Source of the DNA: Streptomyces iakyrus
GTDB taxonomy: Bacteria > Actinomycetota > Actinomycetes > Streptomycetales > Streptomycetaceae
Direction: 5' to 3'
Length of the DNA: 64,000 bases
Assembly (NCBI RefSeq): GCF_000717055.1
Contig: NZ_JNXI01000003.1
Coordinates: 570,256-634,255 of the forward strand
Shown here: one piece after another, positions 24,624 through 33,543 of the stretch
Layout: each line of letters begins with the position of its first letter
Numbering within the stretch: position 1 is the stretch's first letter
Notes under the pieces: model-generated
What the model was told of the DNA's origin: nothing
Seen by the model: only the letters and a program-made list of their open reading frames with translations
The model's database searches: none
Made by a program: the position numbers and the translations under genes

Positions 24624-25094
24624 ATGACCGTCACGCAGCAGCGCAGAGGCCGGAAGATCATGATGACGCCGGGCGAGCTGGACGACTTCCTGACCACCCA
24701 GCGCACCTGCCGGGTCGCCACGGTGTCGTCCGGCGGGGCGCCGCACGTGAGCACGCTGTGGTTCGCCTGGGACGGCGCGTCGATGTGGCTGTACTCGGTC
24801 GTGCGCAGCAAGCGCTGGACCGACCTGCGGCGCGACCCGAGGGTGGCGATCGTGGTCGACACCGGCGAGGAGTACGACGAGCTGCGCGGCGCCGAGCTGT
24901 CCGGCACGGTCGAGTTCGTGGGCGAGATACCGCGCACGGGCGAGCTGCGCGCCGAACTCGACGTCCCGGAGACGCTGTTCGCGCGGAAGAACTTCAGCCT
25001 GGAGGAGATGCCGCACGACGGCCGGCACGCCTGGATCCGGCTGACGCCGGAGAAGATCGTCTCCTGGGACTTCCGCAAACTCGCCGGGCAGTAG
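24624..25094 (+). CDS. Pyridoxamine 5'-phosphate oxidase-fold protein (F420/FMN-binding)
   Basis: The 156-residue protein has the split-barrel pattern: DFLTTQRTCRVATVSSGGAPHVSTLWFAWDGASMWLYSVVRSKRWTDLRRDPRVAIVVDTGEEY. This resembles the F420-dependent or FMN-dependent reductase/oxidase groups common in actinomycetes. The cofactor cannot be told from the sequence. ATG 24624 is preceded by GGGGGC. Confidence 0.8.
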   Translation: MTVTQQRRGRKIMMTPGELDDFLTTQRTCRVATVSSGGAPHVSTLWFAWDGASMWLYSVVRSKRWTDLRRDPRVAIVVDTGEEYDELRGAELSGTVEFVGEIPRTGELRAELDVPETLFARKNFSLEEMPHDGRHAWIRLTPEKIVSWDFRKLAGQ

Positions 25095-25145
25095 CCGCTC
25101 CCCGCAGCTCCGGCCGCGGCCCGGGCAGCAGCCGCTGCCGGGACC

Positions 25146-26048
25146 TCAGCCGGCGCTCTCCCCCGCCGCGCGCAAGGCCTGCACCGCCGCCCGGATCGAC
25201 GGGCGGCGGTCCGCGTCCGCGCGCCAGACGACGTACACGTGCCGCCGGACCCGCTGTCTGAGGGGCACGGTCACGACCCCGGCGGGCACGGGACGGCGGC
25301 CGAGCACAGGGGCGATGCACACCCCGAGCCCCGCGGCGACCAGCGCCAGCTGGGTGTGGTTCTCGGCGGCGCGGTGGCCGACGATCGGTTCGACGCCCTT
25401 GGAGCGCAGGGTGAACATCAGCCACTCGTGGCAGAACTCGCCCTCGCCCCAGGTGATCCACTCGTCGTCGGCGAACTCGGCGAGATCCACCTCCTCGCGC
25501 GCCGCGAGCCGGTGGGCCACCGGCATGGCGACCTCGGCCGGGTCGTCCAGGATCGACGCCTTGACCAGCCCGTCGGGCAGCGCCATCGGCTTGTTGTACC
25601 AGTCGAGCACCACGGCGAGGTCGAGGTCGCCGCGCACGACCCCGGCGATGCCGAGCTCCGGTTCGAGCTCGCAGGAGCGCAGGCGGAGCGCGGGGTGCTG
25701 CTCGCGCAGCGCAGCCAGTGCGTGGGGGAACAGCCCCCGCGCGGCAGTCGGGAACGCCGACAGCCTGAGCTCGCCGACGACCTGTCCGCGCTGCGCCTCC
25801 AAGTCCGACTGGGCGAGTTCGACCTGGGACAGGATGCGTGCGGCGTGCTCGGCGAGCAGCCGGCCCGCGTCGGTGAGCCGCACGCCCCGCCCGTTCTTGG
25901 CGAGGAGCTGCTGTCCGACCTCCCGTTCCAGCTTGGAGAGCTGCTGCGAGACGGCGGACGTGGTGATGTGCAGCCCCTCGGCCGCGCCGCTGACCGAGCC
26001 GTGCCGGGCGAGGGCATCGAGGGTGCGCAGGCGCTCCAGATTCAACAT
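25146..26048 (-). CDS. LysR-family transcriptional regulator
   Basis: The 300-residue LysR protein has the winged HTH at residues 3-62 (LERLRTLDALARHGSVSGAA, TTSAVSQQLSKLEREVGQQLL) and a periplasmic-binding-like effector domain from 90 to 295. It is divergent from an EamA exporter with a 75-bp gap. By analogy with other LysR/EamA pairs it probably controls that exporter; the effector is unknown. Confidence 0.9.
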   Translation of the reverse strand: MLNLERLRTLDALARHGSVSGAAEGLHITTSAVSQQLSKLEREVGQQLLAKNGRGVRLTDAGRLLAEHAARILSQVELAQSDLEAQRGQVVGELRLSAFPTAARGLFPHALAALREQHPALRLRSCELEPELGIAGVVRGDLDLAVVLDWYNKPMALPDGLVKASILDDPAEVAMPVAHRLAAREEVDLAEFADDEWITWGEGEFCHEWLMFTLRSKGVEPIVGHRAAENHTQLALVAAGLGVCIAPVLGRRPVPAGVVTVPLRQRVRRHVYVVWRADADRRPSIRAAVQALRAAGESAG

Positions 26049-26123
26049 GTAAGCAATGCTACGCAGTACCGGGTGCGAAATCTCGATTGTGCTACGAGGT
26101 TCCGGTGCCACATCGTGGCTGCC

Positions 26124-27068
26124 ATGAGCACCGTCACCACACCGGCCGGCCGGCTCGCCGGCGCCCCGTCCGCCCCGGCCCGCCGCCACCGCCTCGACTG
26201 GCGCCTCCGGTTCGCCGCCCTGTCCCTGATCTGGGGCTTCAGCTTCCTCCTCATCAAGGTGGGCACCGGGGCGTACGCGCCGTTCCAGGTGACGCTCGGC
26301 CGGCTGCTGTTCGGCACGGCGGTGCTGGCCGCCGCGATGGCGGTGCGCCGCGAGCGGCTGCCGCGCGGGGTCCGGGTCTGGGGGCATCTGACGGTCGCCG
26401 CGTTCCTGCTCAACGCCCTGCCGTTCTCGCTGTTCGCGTACGCGGAGCTGACCATCCCGTCCACGCTGGCGGGCATCTGCAACGCGACCTCACCGCTGTG
26501 GGGCATGGCGCTGTCGCTGATCGCCCTGTCGGAGGACCGCCCGACCCGGGTCCGGGTCGCCGGGCTCGGGCTCGGCTTCCTCGGGGTGCTCACGGTGCTG
26601 GGCGCCTGGCAGGGCTTCCACGGCCTGGACGCCACCGGGACGGCACTGGCCCTGCTCGGCTCCCTCAGCTACCCGATCGGCTGGATCTACGTCCGCCGGA
26701 CCCTGGCCGGGACCGGCGACTCCCACCTGTCGATGACCGGAGCCCAGCTGCTGCTCGCGACGGTCCAGCTGGCGGTCGTCACCCCGCTGTTCACGACCCT
26801 GCCCACCCGCATGTCCTTCGGGCCTCTGCTGGCGATCGCCGCCCTGGGCGCACTGGGCACGGGTCTGGCGGTGCTCCTCCAGTACGGCCTGGTCGCCGAG
26901 GTTGGCCCGACGACCGCCCAGATGGTCACGTACTTCATCCCGGTCATCGCCACGGCCGCGGGCGTGGCCCTCCTCGGCGAGACGCTCACGTGGTCGACCC
27001 CGGTCGGTGCGGCGATCGTCCTGACGGGAGCGGCCCTCACCCAGCTCCGCCCGAAGCCCCGCCCGTAG
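26124..27068 (+). CDS. EamA-family (DMT) transporter
   Basis: The 314-residue membrane protein has ten predicted hydrophobic helices in two EamA repeats. Each repeat includes the family's pattern, such as RFAALSLIWGFSFLLIKVG at the N-terminus and EVGPTTAQMVTYFIPVIATAAGVALLGE near the end. It would export an amino-acid- or drug-like metabolite. It is divergent from a LysR gene and is followed by 780 bp of repeat-rich non-coding sequence. Confidence 0.9.
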   Translation: MSTVTTPAGRLAGAPSAPARRHRLDWRLRFAALSLIWGFSFLLIKVGTGAYAPFQVTLGRLLFGTAVLAAAMAVRRERLPRGVRVWGHLTVAAFLLNALPFSLFAYAELTIPSTLAGICNATSPLWGMALSLIALSEDRPTRVRVAGLGLGFLGVLTVLGAWQGFHGLDATGTALALLGSLSYPIGWIYVRRTLAGTGDSHLSMTGAQLLLATVQLAVVTPLFTTLPTRMSFGPLLAIAALGALGTGLAVLLQYGLVAEVGPTTAQMVTYFIPVIATAAGVALLGETLTWSTPVGAAIVLTGAALTQLRPKPRP

Positions 27069-27193
27069 CTCCGCGTCGACGCCCTCCTCCGCCTTGCAGC
27101 TGCACGCACCAGACCCCGCTCACCGGCGCTGATCAGCGCCGTCGATCTCCTGCGGCCCGATCCAAACGACAGGGCCCAGCCGTGGCCGCACGC

Positions 27194-27591
27194 GGACGCA
27201 CGGCCCCCGGGCCGGCGTCCGGGCCAAGCCTCGCAGGGCAACGCGCCTTGCCCGCCGCCTCGGTGTCAGCTCAGCAGGGGCTCAACACCAGGGCGGCGTC
27301 CCGGCACGGCCGCGCACGGGCAGACGCCTGCGCCCCACGGCGGTTCCGGCTCCGCAGGGGGCCGACTGCGTCCCTGCCGTGGCCGCGCGCGGGCGGACGG
27401 CCGACGCCGTGTCCCCATCGTCGCCCCTCGCGAGCCCGGAAGCCCCAGCCCGAGTCCCTGCGTTCCAGCCCCATGGGGACACGACTCAATGCCGACTGCG
27501 CGAGGACGCACAGCCCCCGGGCCGGCGTCCGGGCCAAGCTCCGCAGGGCAACGCGCCTTGCCCGCCGCCTCGGTGTCAGCTCAGCAGGGGC
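27194..27591. repeat. 88-bp direct repeat pair in a degenerate GC-rich spacer
   Basis: The 779-bp gap between EamA and the MocR gene (27069-27847) holds two near-identical 88-bp copies, 27194-27281 and 27504-27591, offset by exactly 310 bp. Shorter echoes such as CCGTGGCCGC and GACGCACGGCCCCCGG lie around. The copies differ at about three positions. No supported gene is seen in the gap; frames through it are random high-GC sequence. Confidence 0.8.
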
Positions 27592-27847
27592 CCCACCCTC
27601 GGGCTGCGTCTCGGTCCGGCCGTGCGAGGGCCGAGGGCCTGCACCGCGGCTCAGTCGCCGCCCCTCGCGTCCCAGGCCGCTGCGGCTCAGGCGCCCTCGG
27701 CCGCGACTCCGTCCTGACCGCACACGGGTCCCGCAGTCACGGCCGTAGCCGCGCGCAGGCCCGGGGCCGGGAGCCGCACCCCAGTCGTAGTTCCGCACCA
27801 GGGCCCGCGACCCAGCCCCGTCTCCGCCGTCGGCCCGAGGCCCTGTC

Positions 27848-29179
27848 TCAGTCGTAGCTCCGCGCCGGAGCGGGACCGACGGCTGAGGTGATGGCGTCGG
27901 CCAGCGTCTCGATCTCGGTCCCGGCGAGGGTCGAGACGGTGACCCGGATGCCGGGCGGGGCGGCCAGCCGGAAGCGGGCTCCGGGGGCCACGGCCCAGCC
28001 GGCGTGCAGCAGCCGGGCGACGGCGCCGGTCTCGTCCGGCACGGGCACCCACACGTTCATGCCGCTGCGCCCGTGCGCGACGACACCGCGCCGTTCGAGC
28101 GCGTCGATCAGCGCGTCCCGCCGCCTCCCGTACGACGCCGCCACCTCGGCCGTGTCCACCACATCGTCGGCCCACAGCCGTACCAGGGCCCGCTGCATCA
28201 GCCGGCTGACCCAGCCGGGGCCGAGCCGGTGCCGTCCCAGGACCCGGTCCACGGTGAGGGCGTCTCCCGTGAGCAGGGCGAGCCGCAGATCGGGGCCGTA
28301 GGCCTTGGCCGCCGAGCGGACGAACGCCCAGTGCCGGGTGACTCCGGCCAACGGGTGCAGGGGCACGTCGACGATGCCGTGCCCGTGGTCGTCCTCGATC
28401 AGCAGGACCTCCGGGTGCTCCCGGAGCACGGCCCGCAGGGCACGCGCGCGCGGCGCGCTCACCGCCGCGCCGGTCGGGTTCTGCGCCCGGTCCGTCACGA
28501 TCAGGGCGCGCGCCCCGGCCTCCAGCACCCGGCGCACGTCCTCCGCGCGCGGCCCCTCGTCGTCGACCCCCACCGGGACGGTCCGCAGTCCGAGCGCCGG
28601 CACGAGATCGAGCGTGCGGCCCCAGCCGGGGTCCTCGACGGCGACGGTGTCGCCGGGCTTGAGGTGGGCCGCCAGCACCCGTTCGACGCCGTCCAGCGCC
28701 CCGGAGACGACGGCGACCGGCCCTTCCGGCACCCCGTCGGCGTCGAGGCCGGCCCGCGCGAGCCGGGCCAGCTCCGGCTCCACGGCGGTGTCCCCGTAGA
28801 GCACGGGCGCCCGGTCGCCCTCGGCGGCCGCCGCCGCGAACGCACCCGCGAGCGGCGGCAGCAGCGCCGGGTCCGGATTGCCCTGCGCGACGTCCCGCAC
28901 GCCCTCAGGGACGTCCACCCTGAAGTGCTCCCGCCCGGTCGTCGCCGGCGCCGGCCGCACCCGGCTGCCCCGCCGGCCCGCGGTCTCGATGACCCCGCGC
29001 TCGCGCAGGGTCCGGTACGCGGCCGCGACCGTGTTGGGATTCACCCCCAGCCGCTCCGCCAACTCCCGCATGGGAGGCAGCAGTTGCCCCGGCCGCAGCT
29101 GACCGGCCCCCACCGCGCGCTCGATGCTCGCGGAAATGTCCGCTGCGCGACGCCCACTGATCGGATACTCTCCTAGCAC
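27848..29179 (-). CDS. MocR-type GntR/aminotransferase regulator
   Basis: The 443-residue protein couples a GntR winged HTH (residues 8-75: ISASIERAVGAGQLRPGQLLPP, LAERLGVNPNTVAAAYRTLR) to a fold type I aminotransferase domain (95-435). PLP-binding Lys292 sits in SAAKAYGPDLRLA; the Asp/Asn cofactor residues (DRAQNPTGAAV and IEDDHGHG) are also present. MocR proteins sense PLP or an amino acid and control divergent genes. Here the divergent gene encodes a PNPOx-fold flavoprotein, which supports a vitamin B6 theme. GTG 29179 lies 12 bp from a perfect palindrome. Confidence 0.92.
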   Translation of the reverse strand: MLGEYPISGRRAADISASIERAVGAGQLRPGQLLPPMRELAERLGVNPNTVAAAYRTLRERGVIETAGRRGSRVRPAPATTGREHFRVDVPEGVRDVAQGNPDPALLPPLAGAFAAAAAEGDRAPVLYGDTAVEPELARLARAGLDADGVPEGPVAVVSGALDGVERVLAAHLKPGDTVAVEDPGWGRTLDLVPALGLRTVPVGVDDEGPRAEDVRRVLEAGARALIVTDRAQNPTGAAVSAPRARALRAVLREHPEVLLIEDDHGHGIVDVPLHPLAGVTRHWAFVRSAAKAYGPDLRLALLTGDALTVDRVLGRHRLGPGWVSRLMQRALVRLWADDVVDTAEVAASYGRRRDALIDALERRGVVAHGRSGMNVWVPVPDETGAVARLLHAGWAVAPGARFRLAAPPGIRVTVSTLAGTEIETLADAITSAVGPAPARSYD

Positions 29180-29190
29180 AAAGCCAAGTA

Positions 29191-29202
29191 TGCACTAGTG
29201 CA
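29191..29202. promoter_or_regulatory. MocR operator candidate palindrome
   Basis: TGCACTAGTGCA is a perfect 12-bp palindrome just outside both start codons of the divergent MocR and flavoprotein genes. It ends directly before the ATG at 29203, so it overlaps the likely transcript starts. Confidence 0.75.
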
Positions 29203-29214
29203 ATGGAGAGCGCC

Positions 29215-29901
29215 ATGCAGGGGACCGCGCAGACGCCGTCGCAGCCCGAGACCGGCTACACCCCGACCGACCGCACCGTCCCCACCCGCTCCCCGGACCG
29301 GGCCTCGTACGACAAGGACCTGGTGCACGCGATACTCGACGAGGCCTACGTCTGCCACCTCGGTTTCGTCCGCGACGGCGCACCGGTCGTGCTGCCCACG
29401 CTGTACGCCCGGGTCGGCGAGCGGCTGTACGTACACGGCTCGACGGGCTCGCGTCCGCTGCGGGCGGCCGGTCAGGCCGACCCGGGCCTCGAGGTCTGCC
29501 TGACGGTCACGCACGTCGACGGTCTGGTCCTGGCCCGCTCGGCCTTCCACCACTCGATCAACTACCGCTCGGTCGTGGTGCACGGCGTCGCCCACGACGT
29601 GACGGACCCCGAGGAGAAGCGGCAGGCCCTGGACGCGCTGGTCGACCACGTCGTGCCCGGCCGCTCCGCCGACTCGCGCCCCGCCAACAAGAAGGAACTC
29701 GCCGCGACCGCCGTGATCCGCCTGGAGCTGGACGAGGTCTCCGCGAAGCTGCGCACCGGCGGCGTGAACGACGAACCGGAGGACCTCGCCCTCCCCCACT
29801 GGGCCGGCGTCGTCCCGGTGCGTCGCACCTACGGCACCCCGGTGTCCGACCCCGACCTGGCCCCCGGCACCGAACTGCCCGGCTACCTCGGGGCCCTGTG
29901 A
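29215..29901 (+). CDS. PNPOx-fold flavin-binding protein
   Basis: The 228-residue product has a pyridoxamine 5'-phosphate oxidase-related split barrel: DKDLVHAILDEAYVCHLGFV, PVVLPTLYARVGERLYVHGS, ALDALVDHVVPGRSAD. I chose ATG 29215 because GGAGAG lies five bases upstream; an ATG at 29203 borders the palindrome and lacks a ribosome site. It is controlled divergently with MocR and shares one overlapping base with the next gene. Cofactor is FMN or F420; reaction unknown. Confidence 0.8.
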   Translation: MQGTAQTPSQPETGYTPTDRTVPTRSPDRASYDKDLVHAILDEAYVCHLGFVRDGAPVVLPTLYARVGERLYVHGSTGSRPLRAAGQADPGLEVCLTVTHVDGLVLARSAFHHSINYRSVVVHGVAHDVTDPEEKRQALDALVDHVVPGRSADSRPANKKELAATAVIRLELDEVSAKLRTGGVNDEPEDLALPHWAGVVPVRRTYGTPVSDPDLAPGTELPGYLGAL

Positions 29902-30533
29902 TGCTGATCCACCCCTGGGACGCGCCCCGCGACGACGCCGAGTGGCAGCAGTGGCTGGCCGGTCACGACTTCGGCCAGCTCGCCGTCAACGGCCTGCCCG
30001 GCGAACCACCCCACGTCCAGCCCCTGCACTTCGCCTACGACGCCGGGGACCGCGAGATCGTCACCCATCTCGCCCGCCCCAACCCGCTCTGGCCCGCGCT
30101 GGTGGCCGACCCGGACGTCCTGCTGAGCGTGGTCGACGACTACGTGTTCGTACCCGGGCCCTGGCAGGCCGCCCCGGACGTCCCGCCCGAGCACGGCACC
30201 CCTACGAGCTTCTACACGGCCGTGCAGCTCCGCTGCCGCGCCCACGTCGTGGACGGTCCGGCGGAGAAGGCCGTACTGCTCAACCGCCAGGTCGACCACT
30301 TCCAGCCGCGGGGCGGCTCCGCACGGGCTGCGGTGGATGAGGCCCCGTACGGCAGGATGCTGGCCGGCATTCGCGTCCTGCGCCTCGAAGTGACGGACGT
30401 GCGGGCGAAGTTCAAGTACGCGAACCACAGGCCGACCGAGGTCCGGGACCGGATCGCCACGAGCCTCGCGGCCCGCGGCGGCCCGGGTGACGCAAGGGCT
30501 CGCGACCACCTCCTGCGCAGGCAGCAGGCCTAG
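29901..30533 (+). CDS. PaiB-like FMN-binding negative transcriptional regulator
   Basis: The 210-residue protein fits the PaiB/FMN_bind_2 family: HPWDAPRDDAEWQQWLAGHDFGQLAVNG, PLHFAYDAGDREIVTHLARPNPLW, HVQP and the C-terminal KFKYANHRPTEVRDRIATSLAARG. Families of this kind bind flavin or heme and some repress genes. It overlaps the flavoprotein stop by one base (TGATG) and forms an operon with it under MocR control. Confidence 0.88.
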   Translation: MLIHPWDAPRDDAEWQQWLAGHDFGQLAVNGLPGEPPHVQPLHFAYDAGDREIVTHLARPNPLWPALVADPDVLLSVVDDYVFVPGPWQAAPDVPPEHGTPTSFYTAVQLRCRAHVVDGPAEKAVLLNRQVDHFQPRGGSARAAVDEAPYGRMLAGIRVLRLEVTDVRAKFKYANHRPTEVRDRIATSLAARGGPGDARARDHLLRRQQA

Positions 30534-30594
30534 GCCGCGGCCCCGCGCCACAAGGCCGCCACCCGCCTCACCGCCTCACACGGCTGCCACCGCC

Positions 30595-31548
30595 TCACAC
30601 GGCGACCGTCACCGCCTCCTCGCGCGTCCGGGCGCCTCGCGCCTCCCCCACCGCGAGGCCCGCCACCGAGCCCAGCATCAGCAGGGTCCCGGCCAGCGTC
30701 GCCGCCGTGAGGTGCTCGCCGAGCAGGACGACGGCGAGCACCGCCGCGCTCACCGGTTCGAGCAGCATGATCACCGAGACGGTGGCGGACCGCACGACGG
30801 CCGCGCCCGCGAAGTAGAGGCCGTAGGCGAGCGCGGTGGGGACGGCGGCGACGTAGACCAGCAGGAGCAGGAGCCGGCCGGGCTCCCCGGTGTGCGGCAG
30901 CAGTCCCTCCGCCAGGGCGAACGGCAGCAGGCACAGGCTCGTGACGGCGAAGGCCCCGGCGGTCGTCCGCGCGGCGTCGGTCTCGCCGTCGCGGCCCCAC
31001 CAGCGGGTGAGCAGGGTCATCGCGCTGTACCCGGCCGCGGACAGCAACGCGAGCAGCACACCCCCAGGACGTACAGTCGTGCTCCCTCCCCCGAGGACGA
31101 GGACCGCGAGCCCGGCGAGGGCACCCGTGACGGCGACGGCTCCGCCCCGGCCCAGCCGCTCGGCCAGGGTCAGCCGGGCGCCGAGCGCGATGAGGACGGG
31201 CCCCGCCCCCAGGGTGACGACGGTGGCCACGGCGAGTCCGGTGGCGGAGACGGCCGCGAAGTACGCGGTCTGGAAGACGGCGAGCCCGAGCCCGGTGACC
31301 CCGGCCCGCAGCGCCCGGCGGCCGAGCGGTTCACGCACGGGAGTTCCGGCGCGGGGCCGCAGCAGGCGGACGGCGAGCAGCAGCACAAGGCCTGCGGCGC
31401 AGCGCCAGAAGGAAAGGGCGACGGGCCCCATGTCGCTGGCCCGGTAGACCAGGGAGGCGGCCGCGCCGGCGGTGCCCCAGGCGACACCGGCGACGATCAG
31501 ATAGAGGAGGCCTCGCCCGACGGGCAGGCCGAAGGCAGTGTTCGACAC
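30595..31548 (-). CDS. EamA-family (DMT) exporter with leader-peptide attenuator
   Basis: The 317-residue protein has ten hydrophobic segments in two EamA halves, for example [21 protein letters not shown] and [28 protein letters not shown] 31548 has GGAGAG upstream. Upstream is a 13-codon leader ORF with rare codons and a hairpin, which suggests its expression is set by translation-coupled attenuation. It follows another EamA gene in the same direction. The substrate is unknown, but such transporters export amino acids or nucleoside-type compounds. Confidence 0.88.
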   Translation of the reverse strand: MSNTAFGLPVGRGLLYLIVAGVAWGTAGAAASLVYRASDMGPVALSFWRCAAGLVLLLAVRLLRPRAGTPVREPLGRRALRAGVTGLGLAVFQTAYFAAVSATGLAVATVVTLGAGPVLIALGARLTLAERLGRGGAVAVTGALAGLAVLVLGGGSTTVRPGGVLLALLSAAGYSAMTLLTRWWGRDGETDAARTTAGAFAVTSLCLLPFALAEGLLPHTGEPGRLLLLLVYVAAVPTALAYGLYFAGAAVVRSATVSVIMLLEPVSAAVLAVVLLGEHLTAATLAGTLLMLGSVAGLAVGEARGARTREEAVTVAV

Positions 31549-31619
31549 GTGTTCTCTCCGCAGACGCGCACGGCACACGACACGCGACAAGCGGCGGCGG
31601 GTGCGCGGAAGTTCGGGAA

Positions 31620-31648
31620 GAACCCCGGATCGTTCGGGATCAGGGGTC
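31620..31648 (-). terminator. Attenuator-like hairpin between leader ORF and EamA
   Basis: On the minus strand the segment forms a stem (GACCCC with GGGGTTC, a G-T wobble, plus GATC with GATC inside) followed by TTCCC. It lies 72 bp ahead of the exporter start and 77 bp after the leader stop. It could be a conditional terminator. Confidence 0.5.
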
Positions 31649-31725
31649 CACGGACTTCGTCTGCGGGCAGCACCGTTCTGCGCGGCGGCGGCGAAACGCC
31701 GGGCGCGGTGTCCGGAGGGCCCGCC

Positions 31726-31767
31726 TCAGGCGGCCGGAGGCGGAAGAACGAGTGCGTTCGAAGGCAT
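31726..31767 (-). CDS. Putative 13-residue leader peptide MPSNALVLPPPAA
   Basis: ATG 31767 opens a 13-codon frame ending in TGA at 31726. It contains the AT-leaning codons GTT, CTT, CCT and CCT, unusual for this genome, and a Pro-Pro-Pro stretch. A plausible promoter, TTGTCC then an 18-base spacer and TAGGGT, ends about 7 bases before the ATG, so the frame would be close to leaderless. It is followed by a hairpin and then the EamA gene. It looks like an attenuation uORF. Confidence 0.5.
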   Translation of the reverse strand: MPSNALVLPPPAA

Positions 31768-31777
31768 GATCGGCACC

Positions 31778-32776
31778 CTATGCGCTGGTTCCGCGCCGGG
31801 ACAATTCCCTTTCCGGGCCGCCGCTCGCGACCGGCTGCGTGGACCCCTTCGAGGGCGTCGAGGACTGCGCGATGAACGCGCCCGCCAGCACGATCGCACC
31901 ACCGGCGATCTGCGGTGCCGAGAGGTGCTCGCCGAGCAGGACCCAGGCCAGGACGGTGGCGATGACCGCTTCGAGGCAGGCCACGACACCCGCGACCTGC
32001 GGGGAGAGCCGGCGTACGGAGACCACACCGGTGACGTAGGCGACGACGGTGGCGACGAGGACGATCCACGCCAGCAGGACGACGGCGGCGACGGGCCTGC
32101 CGTCCATGCTCGCGGTGCCCTGGAGCACCGACCAGTCCATGGTCCAGGGCCGGGCGACGACGGTCAGCACGGCCGCGCCGACGATCAGACCGTAGGCGAT
32201 GACGCCCAGCGGGTCGGGCGCCTCCTCCCCGGCGTCGCTGCCCTGGTCGGACAGGACGAAGTAGCCGACCTGGCAGCAGGCCGCGCCGAGCGCGAGCAGC
32301 AGCCCGACGGGGTCGAAGCTCAGGCCCGACCAGACCTCGACGACACAGGCGAGTCCGCCGACCGCGAGCACGACACCGACGGCCGCGGCACGCGTCACGG
32401 GCCGCTTCTGCACGAACCGCACCCAGCAGAGCACGAGCGCGGGTGCCAGGTACTCGATGAGCAGCGCCACGCCGACGGGGATCCGGGAGAGCGCCGCGAA
32501 GTAGAAGGCCTGGACGCCCGCGACGGCGAGCAGCCCGAACCCGGCGAGCAGCCCGGGCCGCCGCCGCAGCAGCGCGCGATGGCGCACGGCGAGCGGCAGC
32601 ATGACCAGGGCAGCCCCGGCCACGCGCAGCCACACCACGTGCAGCGGGTCCAGGCCCGCCTCGATCAGCGGCTTGGCCGCGACACCGGATCCGCCGAAGG
32701 CCACCGCGGACAGGAGCGCGAGGCCGAGCCCCACACCCCTGCCGCGTCCGTTCACGCTGCTGTCAGAGGTACGCAC
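31778..32776 (-). CDS. EamA-family (DMT) transporter
   Basis: The 332-residue protein has two EamA halves. The first is GLGLALLSAVAFGGSGVAAK with an LDPLHVVWLRVAGAALVMLPLA segment; the second ends VACLEAVIATVLAWVLLGEHL. A basic, Ser/Gly-rich cytosolic tail closes it. It lies upstream of another EamA gene in the same orientation. GTG 32776 is the first start giving a complete N-terminal helix, but no strong ribosome site is visible, so 32755 is also possible. Substrate unknown. Confidence 0.88.
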   Translation of the reverse strand: MRTSDSSVNGRGRGVGLGLALLSAVAFGGSGVAAKPLIEAGLDPLHVVWLRVAGAALVMLPLAVRHRALLRRRPGLLAGFGLLAVAGVQAFYFAALSRIPVGVALLIEYLAPALVLCWVRFVQKRPVTRAAAVGVVLAVGGLACVVEVWSGLSFDPVGLLLALGAACCQVGYFVLSDQGSDAGEEAPDPLGVIAYGLIVGAAVLTVVARPWTMDWSVLQGTASMDGRPVAAVVLLAWIVLVATVVAYVTGVVSVRRLSPQVAGVVACLEAVIATVLAWVLLGEHLSAPQIAGGAIVLAGAFIAQSSTPSKGSTQPVASGGPERELSRRGTSA

Positions 32777-32905
32777 GGGCACATGATGGCAGGCCGTGAC
32801 AGGAGCGTCATCCCCTATGACACCTGTCTCACTGCCTGGACGCGGCGGACCGCCCCAGGGGCCGCCCATCAGAGGGCGGCTGCGGGCTCAGAGGGCGACT
32901 GTCGC

Positions 32906-33454
32906 TCAGAGCGCGGCTTCGCCGCACTCCCCGGTGAGGCCGGACCGGCCGTCGAGCCGGGCGAACACCTCGCGCGGATCGATGCCGGCCCGTTCGAGCA
33001 CCTCGACCGCGCGCGCCTGCGGGTCGGCCACGATCGCCGCGAGCAGGTCGGTGCCGCGAGCAGGTCCGCCGCGCCCGGCGGCGCGTTCGCAGGCGTACTC
33101 CATGCACCCGGCGGCGAGCGGGGAGAAGCCCGCCGTCTCCGTCACCACGGGGACGGCGCCGGAGTCCTCGACGCCGTTCTGCCAGCGCAGGCCGTAGCCG
33201 ATGCTGCGCTGGACGAGGTAGCCGAGCAGCCGGGCGATCTGCGACCCCTCGCCGAAGACGGAACGCGCCTCGGGGTCGGACTCCAGCAGTGAGTGGAGCA
33301 GATGGGCGGTGTCGATCTGCCGGTCCCCGTCCCGGACGGCCCGGCGCCGGGCACCGCCGACCACCGATGCCAGCTCGTCACTGAGCCTGGCATCGTTGTC
33401 CACGCGCTGAATGCCGTGCTCATGGGCCGACTGCCGGGGGATAAGGGGTTGCAC
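32906..33454 (-). CDS. Clp N-terminal-domain protein without ATPase
   Basis: The 182-residue protein contains a Clp N repeat pair: LSDELASVVGGARRRAVRDGDRQIDTAHLLHSLLES (residues 22-57) and GCMEYACERAAGRGGPARGTDLLAAIVADP (about 115-145). No AAA+ module is present. Such ClpN-only proteins are thought to be adaptors or regulators of ClpC or of other partners. GTG 33454 has GAGGAT/GAGGTAGAGG upstream. Confidence 0.8.
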   Translation of the reverse strand: MQPLIPRQSAHEHGIQRVDNDARLSDELASVVGGARRRAVRDGDRQIDTAHLLHSLLESDPEARSVFGEGSQIARLLGYLVQRSIGYGLRWQNGVEDSGAVPVVTETAGFSPLAAGCMEYACERAAGRGGPARGTDLLAAIVADPQARAVEVLERAGIDPREVFARLDGRSGLTGECGEAAL

Positions 33455-33543
33455 ATCCTCTACCTCATCAGCCCCGCGGACCCGGGTCATCCCCGGAGGG
33501 AAGCATCTTCGCGTCCCACGGGAAGTGGACTATTGCGAGCGGA

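Noticed and set aside
27489..27857. 122-codon frame in the repeat-rich spacer
   Set aside because: Translation is low-complexity Arg/Pro/Ser/Ala with no start signal, and it spans the direct repeat; random high-GC open frame.
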